Below, in pieces: positions 19,623 through 27,270 of a stretch of 41,589 bases of DNA. Source of the DNA: Candidatus Kuenenbacteria bacterium (GTDB lineage: Bacteria > Patescibacteriota > Patescibacteriia > UBA2196 > GWA2-42-15); NCBI GenBank assembly GCA_012797775.1, contig JAAZOM010000005.1:1-41589 (forward strand), in the 5' to 3' direction. The notes under the pieces are model-generated. The model made no database searches, was not told the DNA's origin, and saw only the letters and a list, made by a program, of their open reading frames with translations. Position 1 is the first letter of the stretch, and every line of letters starts with the position of its first letter. The position numbers and the translations under genes were made by a program.

Positions 19623-20414
19623 TTAAGCAAAAAAGATCAACAAAACAACCCCCAAAAATATCCTATAAATTACAAAAAAAATAAAATTAGCTCTTTCTGC
19701 CAACCACAACAAAAGCTTTAAACAAAAAACACCGGCCACAAAAGCACTAAAAAAACCGGCGAGCAGGGGCAACCACGAGCTTCCATTTATAAAGCCACCG
19801 CCAATAATGCCCTTCAACTCCCACAAACCAGCGCCAAATATTACCGGCAAACCGGCCAAAAAAGAAAAACTAACCGCTGTTTTTCTGTCTAAACCAGAAA
19901 ACAAGCCCCCGGTTATAGCCGCTCCAGACCTAGAAAATCCCGGCACCAAAGATAACACTTGCCAAAAACCAACTATCAAAGACCTCCTCTCGCCAACCAA
20001 CACGACCTCGTCTACCTTATTTTTTTTTCGCTCTACAATTTTCTCAGCCCAGAACAAAAACACTGCACCCATTATCAACGACCCAGCCACCACCTCTACA
20101 TATCTTAAATTATCCTCTATCTCACTTTTAAAAAACAAACCCACGATTGCGGCTGGCAATGAGGCCAAAAGCGCCAACCATAGTATTCTAAAATTTATTT
20201 TTCTTTTTGTATCTCTACTGCCAATTACAAAAATTTCTTTACCGAAAAAAAACAATATTGCCAATCCTGTTGCCAAATGTAAAACTGCATCAAAAGCCAG
20301 CCCCGGATCTTGCCACTTAAAAATGTGGGGTATCAATATTAAATGCCCACTCGAAGAAATGGGCAAAAATTCTGTAACTCCCTGGACAATACCAAGGACT
20401 ATTGCTTGCAGCAT
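19623..20414 (-). CDS. uppP: Undecaprenyl-diphosphatase
   Basis: Dephosphorylates undecaprenyl diphosphate to regenerate the lipid carrier for peptidoglycan and other glycans. The 263-residue polytopic protein has both family motifs: EFLPISSSGHL (about 15-25) and PGFSRSGAAIT (about 158-168), with about seven to eight TM segments. Length matches the BacA/UppP family. It starts 8 bases after the VirD4-like gene, so the two may be cotranscribed although unrelated in function. Confidence 0.96.
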   Translation of the reverse strand: MLQAIVLGIVQGVTEFLPISSSGHLILIPHIFKWQDPGLAFDAVLHLATGLAILFFFGKEIFVIGSRDTKRKINFRILWLALLASLPAAIVGLFFKSEIEDNLRYVEVVAGSLIMGAVFLFWAEKIVERKKNKVDEVVLVGERRSLIVGFWQVLSLVPGFSRSGAAITGGLFSGLDRKTAVSFSFLAGLPVIFGAGLWELKGIIGGGFINGSSWLPLLAGFFSAFVAGVFCLKLLLWLAERANFIFFVIYRIFLGVVLLIFFA

Positions 20415-20422
20415 AATAATCT

Positions 20423-22156
20423 CTATTCTAGTGTTCCTTTTATTTCAATATTCGGCATATCTTGGCCAGCATCCAATCCAACCTGCCCGGCTTGATTCAC
20501 GGATAAAATTGAAGGCTTAGCCACCTGCGGATAAATTATTTCTTCTTCTTTCTTGTCTTCAGCTTCAATATTTCTTTTTGGTATGACATTGGCATCTATT
20601 TCTCCGGCCTTAAATTTTTTCAGACAATCCTTACAAAACACATTACGTTTACTGTCTGGTTTAAATTTTATGCTCACCGCCTCACCGCAATTATCGCAAA
20701 TAGCGTTATTTTTATCTTTCTTTTTTTCTTCTTTTTTTTCTAGCTCTATCTCAACTTTTTTACCAAAATCTTTAGACACATAATTAGCTTTGAATATTGC
20801 CTCATCACCATCCAATTTAGCTTCTTTGGCCGCTGAACCCATAGTTTCCTCGAGCCCAGACCAACGCATTATTTTTTCCTCCACCTCTGATTTACTGTTG
20901 GCATATCTTTCTCGGGAGACCGCTATAACCTTCTCCCTAGCCGTCTTTTCTTCTTCCTGAATAGGTGGAAGGGTCTTGGCAGAAAATGGTTTTGAAGCCA
21001 CGCCGTCAATCATCAACTTGAGATATATATGATATTTAGTCAAATTGACCAGATCCTCCTCCACAAAATATGGTTCAAATTCTTTTATCAAGTCTTCCGC
21101 GTCAGGCGCTCCGATTCTAAACATAATAATCGTCCCTACATTACCAAACACTGCGTCCTTTACTTTTGTCACCCGTCCGCCGCCAGAGACGCTTGTCAGC
21201 TGTGCTATATACTGATGGGCCATTATTAAATTTAATCTATACTTCCTCGCTTCAGATAAAATATCGGCAAAAGACTCGGTAGCAAAATTTTGGAATTCAT
21301 CAACATACAAATAAAAATCCTTTCTTTCCGGTTCTGGTATGTCCACCCGACTCATAGCCGCCAACTGGATCTTGGTAATCATCATCGCCCCGAGCAAGGC
21401 CGAGTTGTCCTCGCCAATCCTGCCCTTTGACAAATTTAAAATTAAAATTTTTCTATTATCCATTATTTCCCGCATATCAATCGTCGACTTTGATTGCCCA
21501 ACAATATTTCTGATTACCGAGCTGGACAAAAATTGGCCAACCTTATTTTGAATAGGGGCTATCGCCTCTGTCCTGAATCTTTCATTATAATTAGCATATT
21601 CCTCCACCCAAAAGGCCTTTACTACTGGGTCTTTTATTTTACTCACAATCTTTTTGCGATATTCCTTGTCAACTAAAAGACGATTTATCCCAAGCAAAGT
21701 ATTGCCCGGTGAATCCAATAAGGCCAATATACAATTATTTAAAATATATTCCATTCTGGCTGACCACATGTTAGCCCAAATCTTTGTAAAAACACCCATC
21801 AGCCCGGAACTCACCAAATGTTTATACTCGTCGTCAACATTCTCCAAAATATTAAAAGCAATCGGATATTCTAGATCAGATGGATTAAAATAAACAACAT
21901 CATTTATCCTTTTGGGCGGAATAAACTCCAAAAGTTCCTCGACTAACTCACCGTGCGGGTCTACCACCGCCAGACCTTCACCCCGCTGAATGTCTTGAAT
22001 GATCATGTTGGAAAGCATGACGGTCTTACCCATACCAGTTTTACCAACAACATAAAAATGACGGCGGCGATCATCGCGCTTTATGCCAAATTTACGCCTC
22101 TCATTACGAAAATTGGTTTCTGCAAAATAAGTTATATCATTAGAATTTGTATCCAT
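20423..22156 (-). CDS. VirD4/TraD-like coupling ATPase with C-terminal zinc ribbon
   Basis: A 577-residue P-loop ATPase of the type IV coupling/DUF87 group. Walker A VVGKTGMGKT (36-45), DPHGE (66-70), Walker B FYLYVDEFQNF (281-291), and a following MAHQY sensor (312-316) are intact. The C-terminal extension holds a charged segment and two CXXC pairs (C487, C490, C508, C511) in a CDNCG...FCKDCLKKF zinc ribbon. No N-terminal TM is present, so anchoring probably comes from the upstream-encoded membrane protein (22165-23589), 8 bases before it. Inferred role: recruiting DNA or protein substrate to the secretion channel encoded at 26560-41589. ATG 22156 is preferred to TTG 22162. Confidence 0.85.
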   Translation of the reverse strand: MDTNSNDITYFAETNFRNERRKFGIKRDDRRRHFYVVGKTGMGKTVMLSNMIIQDIQRGEGLAVVDPHGELVEELLEFIPPKRINDVVYFNPSDLEYPIAFNILENVDDEYKHLVSSGLMGVFTKIWANMWSARMEYILNNCILALLDSPGNTLLGINRLLVDKEYRKKIVSKIKDPVVKAFWVEEYANYNERFRTEAIAPIQNKVGQFLSSSVIRNIVGQSKSTIDMREIMDNRKILILNLSKGRIGEDNSALLGAMMITKIQLAAMSRVDIPEPERKDFYLYVDEFQNFATESFADILSEARKYRLNLIMAHQYIAQLTSVSGGGRVTKVKDAVFGNVGTIIMFRIGAPDAEDLIKEFEPYFVEEDLVNLTKYHIYLKLMIDGVASKPFSAKTLPPIQEEEKTAREKVIAVSRERYANSKSEVEEKIMRWSGLEETMGSAAKEAKLDGDEAIFKANYVSKDFGKKVEIELEKKEEKKKDKNNAICDNCGEAVSIKFKPDSKRNVFCKDCLKKFKAGEIDANVIPKRNIEAEDKKEEEIIYPQVAKPSILSVNQAGQVGLDAGQDMPNIEIKGTLE

Positions 22157-22164
22157 AAACAAAA

Positions 22165-23589
22165 TTAAACTGGCAAATTACTGGGCGGCTCTACCTTGGC
22201 ACTACTTCCCCCGATAGCCACATAGTCTTCATCGTTTTTTATATTTTCATCTTCAAAAATAGTATCCGGCAAATCCACTGGCGGAGCTTCTTTCTTGGAG
22301 TCTACTCTTTTTATACCCTCGCGCAAAGCCTCTGGTACTGGGAAGTGAAAGATGGTCGCCAGCTCCTCTATGTTTAATATAAAGCCCGATCCCCAACCCC
22401 CAGTTTGGCTTCTATTTCTAAAATTTCTCAATATATTATTCTGCTTGTTTACTATTCTCCTTTTAACAAAAAAATAATTAGCCTTGGTCATTGTCTTCAT
22501 GATCGGCGTAAAAGAATTTAGATCTATAGCCGAGAACTGCTGTAACATACCGATTGAAGCTCCGGCGCCCTTGGGTTTTACCAATTTACCCTTTTTGCCC
22601 AAATAAATAATCCTGAGCTTTGTTTGATAGGCGATCTTACTTATCTTCATCGTTATTCCATCAACTACATTTCTCTCCTCCGGAGTTAAATAAAGCATTT
22701 TGTTCGGTACCCCCGAATCCTTCTGAGCCGCTTTCCCTTCTTCGCCGGGTTCATAGCCCAATCCATAAATTATCATCTCCTGTATCAAAGTAAAAAAATA
22801 ATAAAAAGGAGTAAGAATACCCTTGCCTTCTGCTTTCTCTTTCGCTCCTATCATTTTGTTTATTATCTTATAGCCAGCCTCTTTCCATTTATCTTTTATC
22901 GGGGTTATTACCAACTGAAACCACAACTCTTCATCCTTATTTATTTTATTAAAGACCTCCATCATAGACGCCATCGGGTCAGCGAACGTCTGAGTTAGAC
23001 TATCTTCGAAGGATGGGTAAGTTTTGATCGGGTATGGTGATGGCTTTATTAGCGTGAACTCTGAACCCCACAAATCATATTCTTCCGACGGAAACCGCAA
23101 ATCTTTATATCTCAAAGCATAGTCCTCTACCTCTGCGATCTCCGCTTTTGGATATTGAGCATAAATAGCGGCCTCCACAATATCCTTGTGGGTAACTGGC
23201 ACCCTTATTAAAAACTGGGTATAACCACCTATGCTCACTATCTCCAAACTAAACGCTTGCTGAAACATGCCGTAAACATATTTTTCCACCAAATTCTTAG
23301 ACTCATAAAAAGGCCACATTGCTGCGAATAGATGCTCAACCGCCTTTATCGCTTGCAAATTCTCTTTTGGTATATCAATCGCCAAAAGTGCCCACTTAAT
23401 ACTGGCTGCATACTTGTTCTGTATATTATCAACATATACCCACCACAAACCACGGATGATCACTATCACAAAAACAACCCAGCCACCCTTTAAAAACAAA
23501 ATCACCATTATTTCTGCTGGATGATGTTGCCCCAATTCCAATATAAAATTTTCAACATTTTGAACAATAGAATTAAAACTAAAAGACAT
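22165..23589 (-). CDS. Membrane-anchored partner of the VirD4-like ATPase
   Basis: A 474-residue protein not recognised by a named domain. The N-terminus (MSFSFNSIVQNVENFILELG) precedes one strong TM segment (about 27-50, VILFLKGGWVVFVIVIIRGLWW). The rest is soluble, with EIVSIGGYTQFLIRVPVTHKDIVEAAIYAQYPKAEI, a form also seen in the N-terminal parts of some TraD-like proteins in which membrane and ATPase portions are joined; here they look like separate genes. The tail is acidic and Pro-rich. I infer it anchors the adjacent ATPase. Start ATG 23589; a TTG 33 bases upstream is possible. The pair is conserved in CPR as far as I recall. Confidence 0.7.
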   Translation of the reverse strand: MSFSFNSIVQNVENFILELGQHHPAEIMVILFLKGGWVVFVIVIIRGLWWVYVDNIQNKYAASIKWALLAIDIPKENLQAIKAVEHLFAAMWPFYESKNLVEKYVYGMFQQAFSLEIVSIGGYTQFLIRVPVTHKDIVEAAIYAQYPKAEIAEVEDYALRYKDLRFPSEEYDLWGSEFTLIKPSPYPIKTYPSFEDSLTQTFADPMASMMEVFNKINKDEELWFQLVITPIKDKWKEAGYKIINKMIGAKEKAEGKGILTPFYYFFTLIQEMIIYGLGYEPGEEGKAAQKDSGVPNKMLYLTPEERNVVDGITMKISKIAYQTKLRIIYLGKKGKLVKPKGAGASIGMLQQFSAIDLNSFTPIMKTMTKANYFFVKRRIVNKQNNILRNFRNRSQTGGWGSGFILNIEELATIFHFPVPEALREGIKRVDSKKEAPPVDLPDTIFEDENIKNDEDYVAIGGSSAKVEPPSNLPV

Positions 23590-23667
23590 AATAATAAATA
23601 AAAAATACCACAATGGCCACAATCTCTGAAAAAATCATGGCAATTGTGGCATTTTAATTATACCACC

Positions 23668-24801
23668 TTAAGAAAGTTTTCTCAAAGTATATTTACCGTC
23701 TCTTGTCTTTTCATACAAATTCTTATCAGACAACGTCAAAGAGATGCTCCCCTCTTTCACCTTTCTACGTTTTAATACCTCTTCCACTATCTCCTGTTTG
23801 GCCATGGGGCTTCCATTCTCTGCCAAAACCTCGGTTATCACATCAGCAATCACCCCTGGCTTATATCCCCACTCTGCCAAAGCATAAATACCCCTACCAA
23901 CCAACACACACCTCTTATCTAAAATCAATTCGTTGTGCACTGTCGCTGGGTGAGATATTTTTTTATCAAAAACTTCCTCATTTATCTTTTCCGCTATCTG
24001 TCTATAGTGCATCGGTTGACCATATTTCAAAAGTACAAGATATATTTTATCCCTCATTCTCTTGGGGTTAACCGAACGCCAATCACTCAGGCCCCACTTA
24101 TCAAATAAATTTTTCTTAAAATGTTTGCTAACCTCAAGACACGAATGCACTGCCGCATCCCAGCTTTCCAGCTCAACCATCAAACTCTGCTGCTCTTGGG
24201 TTATTTCTCTCTCTAGTTCTCTTATAATGTCCACCAATCCCATTGGCTCGTTTTTATTCATCAACACATTCTTTATACTGTCGACCACTGGCTCATAGTG
24301 TTTTAAATCCTTACCCTTGACTTTCCAAGCTTTTTCCGTATGTACTATCTCCACCGGTTCCAGCTGTTCGTCAAAAAATCTCTCTAAAATAAAAAGCAAA
24401 CAATTCTTTTCCTGTATACTGCCATCCTCCCCCAAAAATTCAGCCAAAAGTGAGTCCTCCAAACTTACATAACCCTTTTTATTTATATATTTCAAAATCA
24501 AAGAAGCCAAATCAGTCAACTTTTCCTTCCAGTCACCGGCTTGTTTTATTTTTAAAATAGAATTATTTTCTATTTGGCGCACTCTTTCTCTCGTGATATT
24601 TAACCTTTTGCCTATTTCCTCTAATGTTTGTCTCTCTTCCCCGGACAAACCGTATCTTGCGCTCAAAACGTCTTTTTCTCTTTGATTTAGGCCATTTAAA
24701 AGAAAATCAACCAACTCTATTGGATTTAGGTCAGCTTTCTTTTGCTCATCTTGAGACTTTATAATCTTCTCTAAAATATTGTCTTGTGCCTTGCTTTGCA
24801 T
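23668..24801 (-). CDS. Sigma-70 region 4 fused to HARE-HTH domains
   Basis: A 377-residue protein. Residues 35-90 are a sigma region 4: LNQREKDVLSARYGL, then TLEEIGKRLNITRERVRQIE, the -35-recognition helix-turn-helix. No region 2 is present, so it cannot act as a complete sigma factor. The C-terminus carries one or two winged-helix HARE-type domains like RNA polymerase delta: LKYGQPMHYRQIAEKINEEVF (about 255-275) and LAENGSPMAKQEIVEEVLKRR (about 322-342). Inferred role: transcription regulator that contacts RNA polymerase or -35-like DNA. It has its own promoter (24882-24910) divergent from tmRNA. Confidence 0.82.
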   Translation of the reverse strand: MQSKAQDNILEKIIKSQDEQKKADLNPIELVDFLLNGLNQREKDVLSARYGLSGEERQTLEEIGKRLNITRERVRQIENNSILKIKQAGDWKEKLTDLASLILKYINKKGYVSLEDSLLAEFLGEDGSIQEKNCLLFILERFFDEQLEPVEIVHTEKAWKVKGKDLKHYEPVVDSIKNVLMNKNEPMGLVDIIRELEREITQEQQSLMVELESWDAAVHSCLEVSKHFKKNLFDKWGLSDWRSVNPKRMRDKIYLVLLKYGQPMHYRQIAEKINEEVFDKKISHPATVHNELILDKRCVLVGRGIYALAEWGYKPGVIADVITEVLAENGSPMAKQEIVEEVLKRRKVKEGSISLTLSDKNLYEKTRDGKYTLRKLS

Positions 24802-24881
24802 AAAATAATTATTTGGCTAATATTGGTGTAATAAAAAACTTTATTAAAAAATAAAAAATACTTTTTTATGTACTTTTCTTA

Positions 24882-24910
24882 AGTATATCAAAATAGGCTA
24901 TATTTGTCAA
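24882..24910 (-). promoter_or_regulatory. Promoter of the sigma4-HARE gene
   Basis: Minus strand: TTGACA (24905-24910), 17-base spacer, TATACT (24882-24887). The untranslated leader would be about 75 bases, A/T-rich. Confidence 0.72.
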
Positions 24911-24938
24911 ATCATGCTAACTCTAACCCAATTGTTTC

Positions 24939-24967
24939 TTGACCAAAAAAGCATTATTCTATATAAT
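24939..24967 (+). promoter_or_regulatory. ssrA promoter
   Basis: TTGACC (24939-24944), 17-base spacer, TATAAT (24962-24967), 13 bases before the mature tmRNA 5' end. Confidence 0.8.
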
Positions 24968-24980
24968 AACAACAAATTAT

Positions 24981-25378
24981 GGGGATGTTCATAATCGACT
25001 AGAAAATCCCTTAATAATTGCTAATCAAGTTGTTAATCTTGTAAAAATTATCACACTCCAATAAGTGTCAAAAATATTACGGGCGCTGTGAGGGAAAAAG
25101 TCAGCAATTTTATTGCTTCCTTATCACCAAACTTCGCTCCTGCATTAGCTTAAATACTATTGCCATCCCCCTTGTAAACCTGTGCCAAGATCGGGATGTT
25201 ATATATCCGGGTGTAGGTTCTCTTTGCCGCTTGAGCCAAGAAGCCGAATAAATTTCAAGCTATGGTTTAAAAATTTTTGCCTATTTCTATTTTTAAATCA
25301 AAACTTAAACAGGCTATATTAGTAGAAAATTATTAATGGCTTTCTAAAACGCGGGTGCAATACCCGCCATCTCCACCA
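24981..25378 (+). ncRNA. ssrA: Transfer-messenger RNA (tmRNA)
   Basis: Rescues ribosomes stalled on broken mRNA by acting as tRNA and then mRNA. The 5' GGGGATG (24981-24987) pairs with CATCTCC (25368-25374) as an acceptor stem with one G-U, and the molecule ends in ACCA at 25378. The T-arm is GCGGG/CCCGC (25351-25355 with 25363-25367) with a 7-base loop TGCAATA, which keeps T54, C56 and A58 but has G at 55. The 5' side has ATCGAC as in the D-loop-like part. Length 398 nt, normal. A tag reading frame lies inside (25100-25153). The 3' end is only 12 bases from infC. Confidence 0.95.
25100..25153 (+). other. tmRNA proteolysis-tag reading frame
   Basis: Within ssrA, an open frame ends SNFIASLSPNFAPALA before TAA (25151-25153). 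The hydrophobic ALA ending is typical of tags recognised by ClpXP-type proteases, though it has one terminal Ala rather than two. The resume codon is not certain; GTC at 25100 or AGC at 25103 are candidates. Confidence 0.75.
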
Positions 25379-25390
25379 CTAAATTATTTT

Positions 25391-25933
25391 ATGCAAAGAC
25401 GCTATCGCAAACCAAAACCGCAGAAAGAAACCATCAAAGAAATGCGGGTCAATGAAAAAATAACCGCCCCGGAAGTGCGCCTCATTGATGAAACTGGCGA
25501 CAATGTCGGCGTTGTTAGCTTAAACGAGGCCAAAAAACGCGCCATGGAAGCAGAGCTTGACTTAATAGAGGTTTTTCCTTTGGCCACTCCGCCAGTTGCT
25601 AAAATAATGGATTATGGTCAATACAAATACGAACTGGAAAAACAATCACGTAAAAATAAAGCCCATCAAAAAATTTCTGAGTTAAAATCAGTAAGACTAA
25701 CCTTCAGAATTAAAGGTCAAGATCTGGAAACCAAAAAGAAACAAGCCATTTTCTTCCTTTCCGAGGGGCATAAAGTAAAAATTGAAACTATTCTTAAGGG
25801 TCGTGAAAAAGCCCACCGAGATATCGCCCTAGAAAACATCAAAAATTTTATAACTTCCCTCGGAGAAAATATAAAAACAATTCAACCGATCTCCCAACAG
25901 GGCGGTCAGATAACTACTACAATCTGCAAATAA
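25391..25933 (+). CDS. infC: Translation initiation factor IF-3
   Basis: Binds the 30S subunit, keeps it apart from 50S and checks initiator tRNA. The 180-residue product has the N-domain (RVNEKITAPEVRLIDETGDNVGVVSLNEA, about 17-45), KIMDYGQYKYE (about 75-85), and the C-domain (SVRLTFRIKGQDLETKKKQAIFFLSEGHKVKIETILKGRE, about 101-140). I chose ATG 25391. A longer frame from 25355 begins inside the tmRNA T-arm and is rejected. No Shine-Dalgarno. Head of the conserved infC-rpmI-rplT set, and apparently transcribed through from ssrA. Confidence 0.97.
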   Translation: MQRRYRKPKPQKETIKEMRVNEKITAPEVRLIDETGDNVGVVSLNEAKKRAMEAELDLIEVFPLATPPVAKIMDYGQYKYELEKQSRKNKAHQKISELKSVRLTFRIKGQDLETKKKQAIFFLSEGHKVKIETILKGREKAHRDIALENIKNFITSLGENIKTIQPISQQGGQITTTICK

Positions 25934-25955
25934 TTTTATTAATTATTATACAAAT

Positions 25956-26150
25956 ATGGCCAAACAAAAAACCATCAAATCTCTTTCCAAGCGCTTCAAG
26001 TTGACCAAGAATGGTAAAATTATAAAACCCAAAGATAGCCGCAATCATTTTAATGCCAAATCTTCCGGCCAGAAAAAAAGAAACCGCAAAGTTGATTTGA
26101 CATTGGCGGAAACTGATGCTAAGGTTATCAGGAAAATTATCCAATATTAA
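25956..26150 (+). CDS. rpmI: Ribosomal protein bL35
   Basis: Small basic protein of the large subunit. The 64-residue product has the family pattern KTIKSLSKRFKLTKNGKI at the start, then KDSRNHFNAKSSGQKKRNRK and a short helical tail. It lies 22 bases after infC and 8 before rplT, the usual operon order. Confidence 0.96.
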   Translation: MAKQKTIKSLSKRFKLTKNGKIIKPKDSRNHFNAKSSGQKKRNRKVDLTLAETDAKVIRKIIQY

Positions 26151-26158
26151 TAAACAAT

Positions 26159-26503
26159 ATGCCAAGAGTCAAAAGAGGTGTTATCCACAATAAAAAAAGA
26201 GCACGTATCCTAAAATTAACAAAGGGCTACCGCTGGGGCAGAAAAAGTCTCATAAAACAAGCTATCACAGCCAGCCACTTAGCTGGCGCCCACGCTTTTG
26301 TCGACCGGCGCAAGAAAAAAAGAGTCAACCGGGCTCTTTGGCAAACCAAGATAAACGCTGCTCTCAAAAAAGAAGGTCTTTCCTATTCTAAGTTTATCTA
26401 CTCTCTAAAAGCAAAAAATATTGAGCTCGACCGCAAAGTTTTATCCGCGCTGGCTGAAAAAAATCCTGAAATATTCCAAAAAATTGTTACTTTTTGCAAA
26501 TAG
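26159..26503 (+). CDS. rplT: Ribosomal protein bL20
   Basis: Early-assembly protein of the large subunit, and in many bacteria a translational repressor of this operon. The 114-residue product starts MPRVKRGVIHNKKRARILKL and contains KGYRWGRKSLIKQA and DRRKKKRVNRALWQTKINAAL, all canonical. It ends just before a strong terminator (26517-26549). No L20 autoregulatory mimic was identified upstream of rpmI. Confidence 0.97.
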   Translation: MPRVKRGVIHNKKRARILKLTKGYRWGRKSLIKQAITASHLAGAHAFVDRRKKKRVNRALWQTKINAALKKEGLSYSKFIYSLKAKNIELDRKVLSALAEKNPEIFQKIVTFCK

Positions 26504-26516
26504 TTGTTGTTCACAA

Positions 26517-26549
26517 AAAACTGCCCCGGGGTTACCCCGGGGCAGTTTT
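26517..26549. terminator. Terminator after rplT, shared with the convergent DsbA-like gene
   Basis: A perfect 15-bp stem, AAAACTGCCCCGGGG (26517-26531) and its complement (26535-26549) with a 3-base loop. A-rich and T-rich flanks serve both directions. Confidence 0.8.
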
Positions 26550-26559
26550 AATTTCTTTA

Positions 26560-27267
26560 TTATTTTAATCTACTCTCAATTATCCCTTGCAGCTCCTCTT
26601 CGCTCAAGGCATAATTGTATACGCCATTACCAATAATCAGATAGGGGGTTGCGTCTACTCCCACTTTCTGTCCGTCTTCCAATCCTCCCCCTATCAGGTG
26701 GGCTGTCTCCTTACCATCTAAACATTTATTAAAAACGGACAAATCCAAATTTAGTTCCAAGGCAATCTTATTGTAAATCTCCCTAGATAAATCAGCTTGA
26801 GTTTCGAATAAATAGTCATGATATTCCCAAAACTTACCCTGGTTCTGAGCACAACGAGCAGCCATCGCCGCCGTCTTAGCTTCTGTATGTATAGGATTGG
26901 GGAAATCCTTCCAAACAAAAGCAACCCTTTCCCTATAGTCTGGCAAAACGACCTCTAAAACTTTTTTCATAGCCAGACAATATTGGCACTGAAAGTCTCC
27001 AAATTCAATAATTTTTAACTCCGCCTCGCTCGGACCAATTGTGGGATCCGTTTCTCTAATCAAACTCTCGTAAAAATCTTCGCTTTTTGTTATTAGCGGG
27101 TCTGAAACTGATTTGTTTATTTGTGGCACTTGGCTGACAGGCGCCTCAACACTGCCCCCTTCGATACCAGCATCCTTTATCCTACCAGCTATAGACAATA
27201 AAACAAAAAAACCCACCAGGGCCAAAACTGAAAAAATAACAAATAGAAAAACTTTATTTTTACCCAT
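26560..27267 (-). CDS. DsbA-like thiol oxidoreductase, membrane-anchored
   Basis: A 235-residue protein with an N-terminal signal anchor (VFLFVIFSVLALVGFFVLLSI, about 6-26) and an extracytoplasmic thioredoxin fold of the DsbA/Thioredoxin_4 type. The active site is CQYC (94-97) in EFGDFQCQYC, and the cis-Pro loop is ATPYLIIGNG near 206. The core LVFKDFPNPIH-like motif is WKDFPNPIH. It would form or shuffle disulfides in exported proteins. It is the last gene of the minus-strand run that includes the Cys-rich proteins at 37279-38217 and 39087-41589, so these are plausible substrates. Spacing to the previous gene is 3 bases. Confidence 0.9.
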   Translation of the reverse strand: MGKNKVFLFVIFSVLALVGFFVLLSIAGRIKDAGIEGGSVEAPVSQVPQINKSVSDPLITKSEDFYESLIRETDPTIGPSEAELKIIEFGDFQCQYCLAMKKVLEVVLPDYRERVAFVWKDFPNPIHTEAKTAAMAARCAQNQGKFWEYHDYLFETQADLSREIYNKIALELNLDLSVFNKCLDGKETAHLIGGGLEDGQKVGVDATPYLIIGNGVYNYALSEEELQGIIESRLK

Positions 27268-27270
27268 ATT

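Noticed and set aside
22157-22162. TTG starts just upstream of several ATGs (22162, 23622, 32291, 33410, 6650)
   Set aside because: Each nearby ATG gives a more family-like beginning, and no Shine-Dalgarno supports the TTG.
25355-25390. Longer infC start inside the tmRNA gene
   Set aside because: The extra 12 codons overlap the tmRNA T-arm and acceptor stem; ATG 25391 matches the usual IF-3 beginning.
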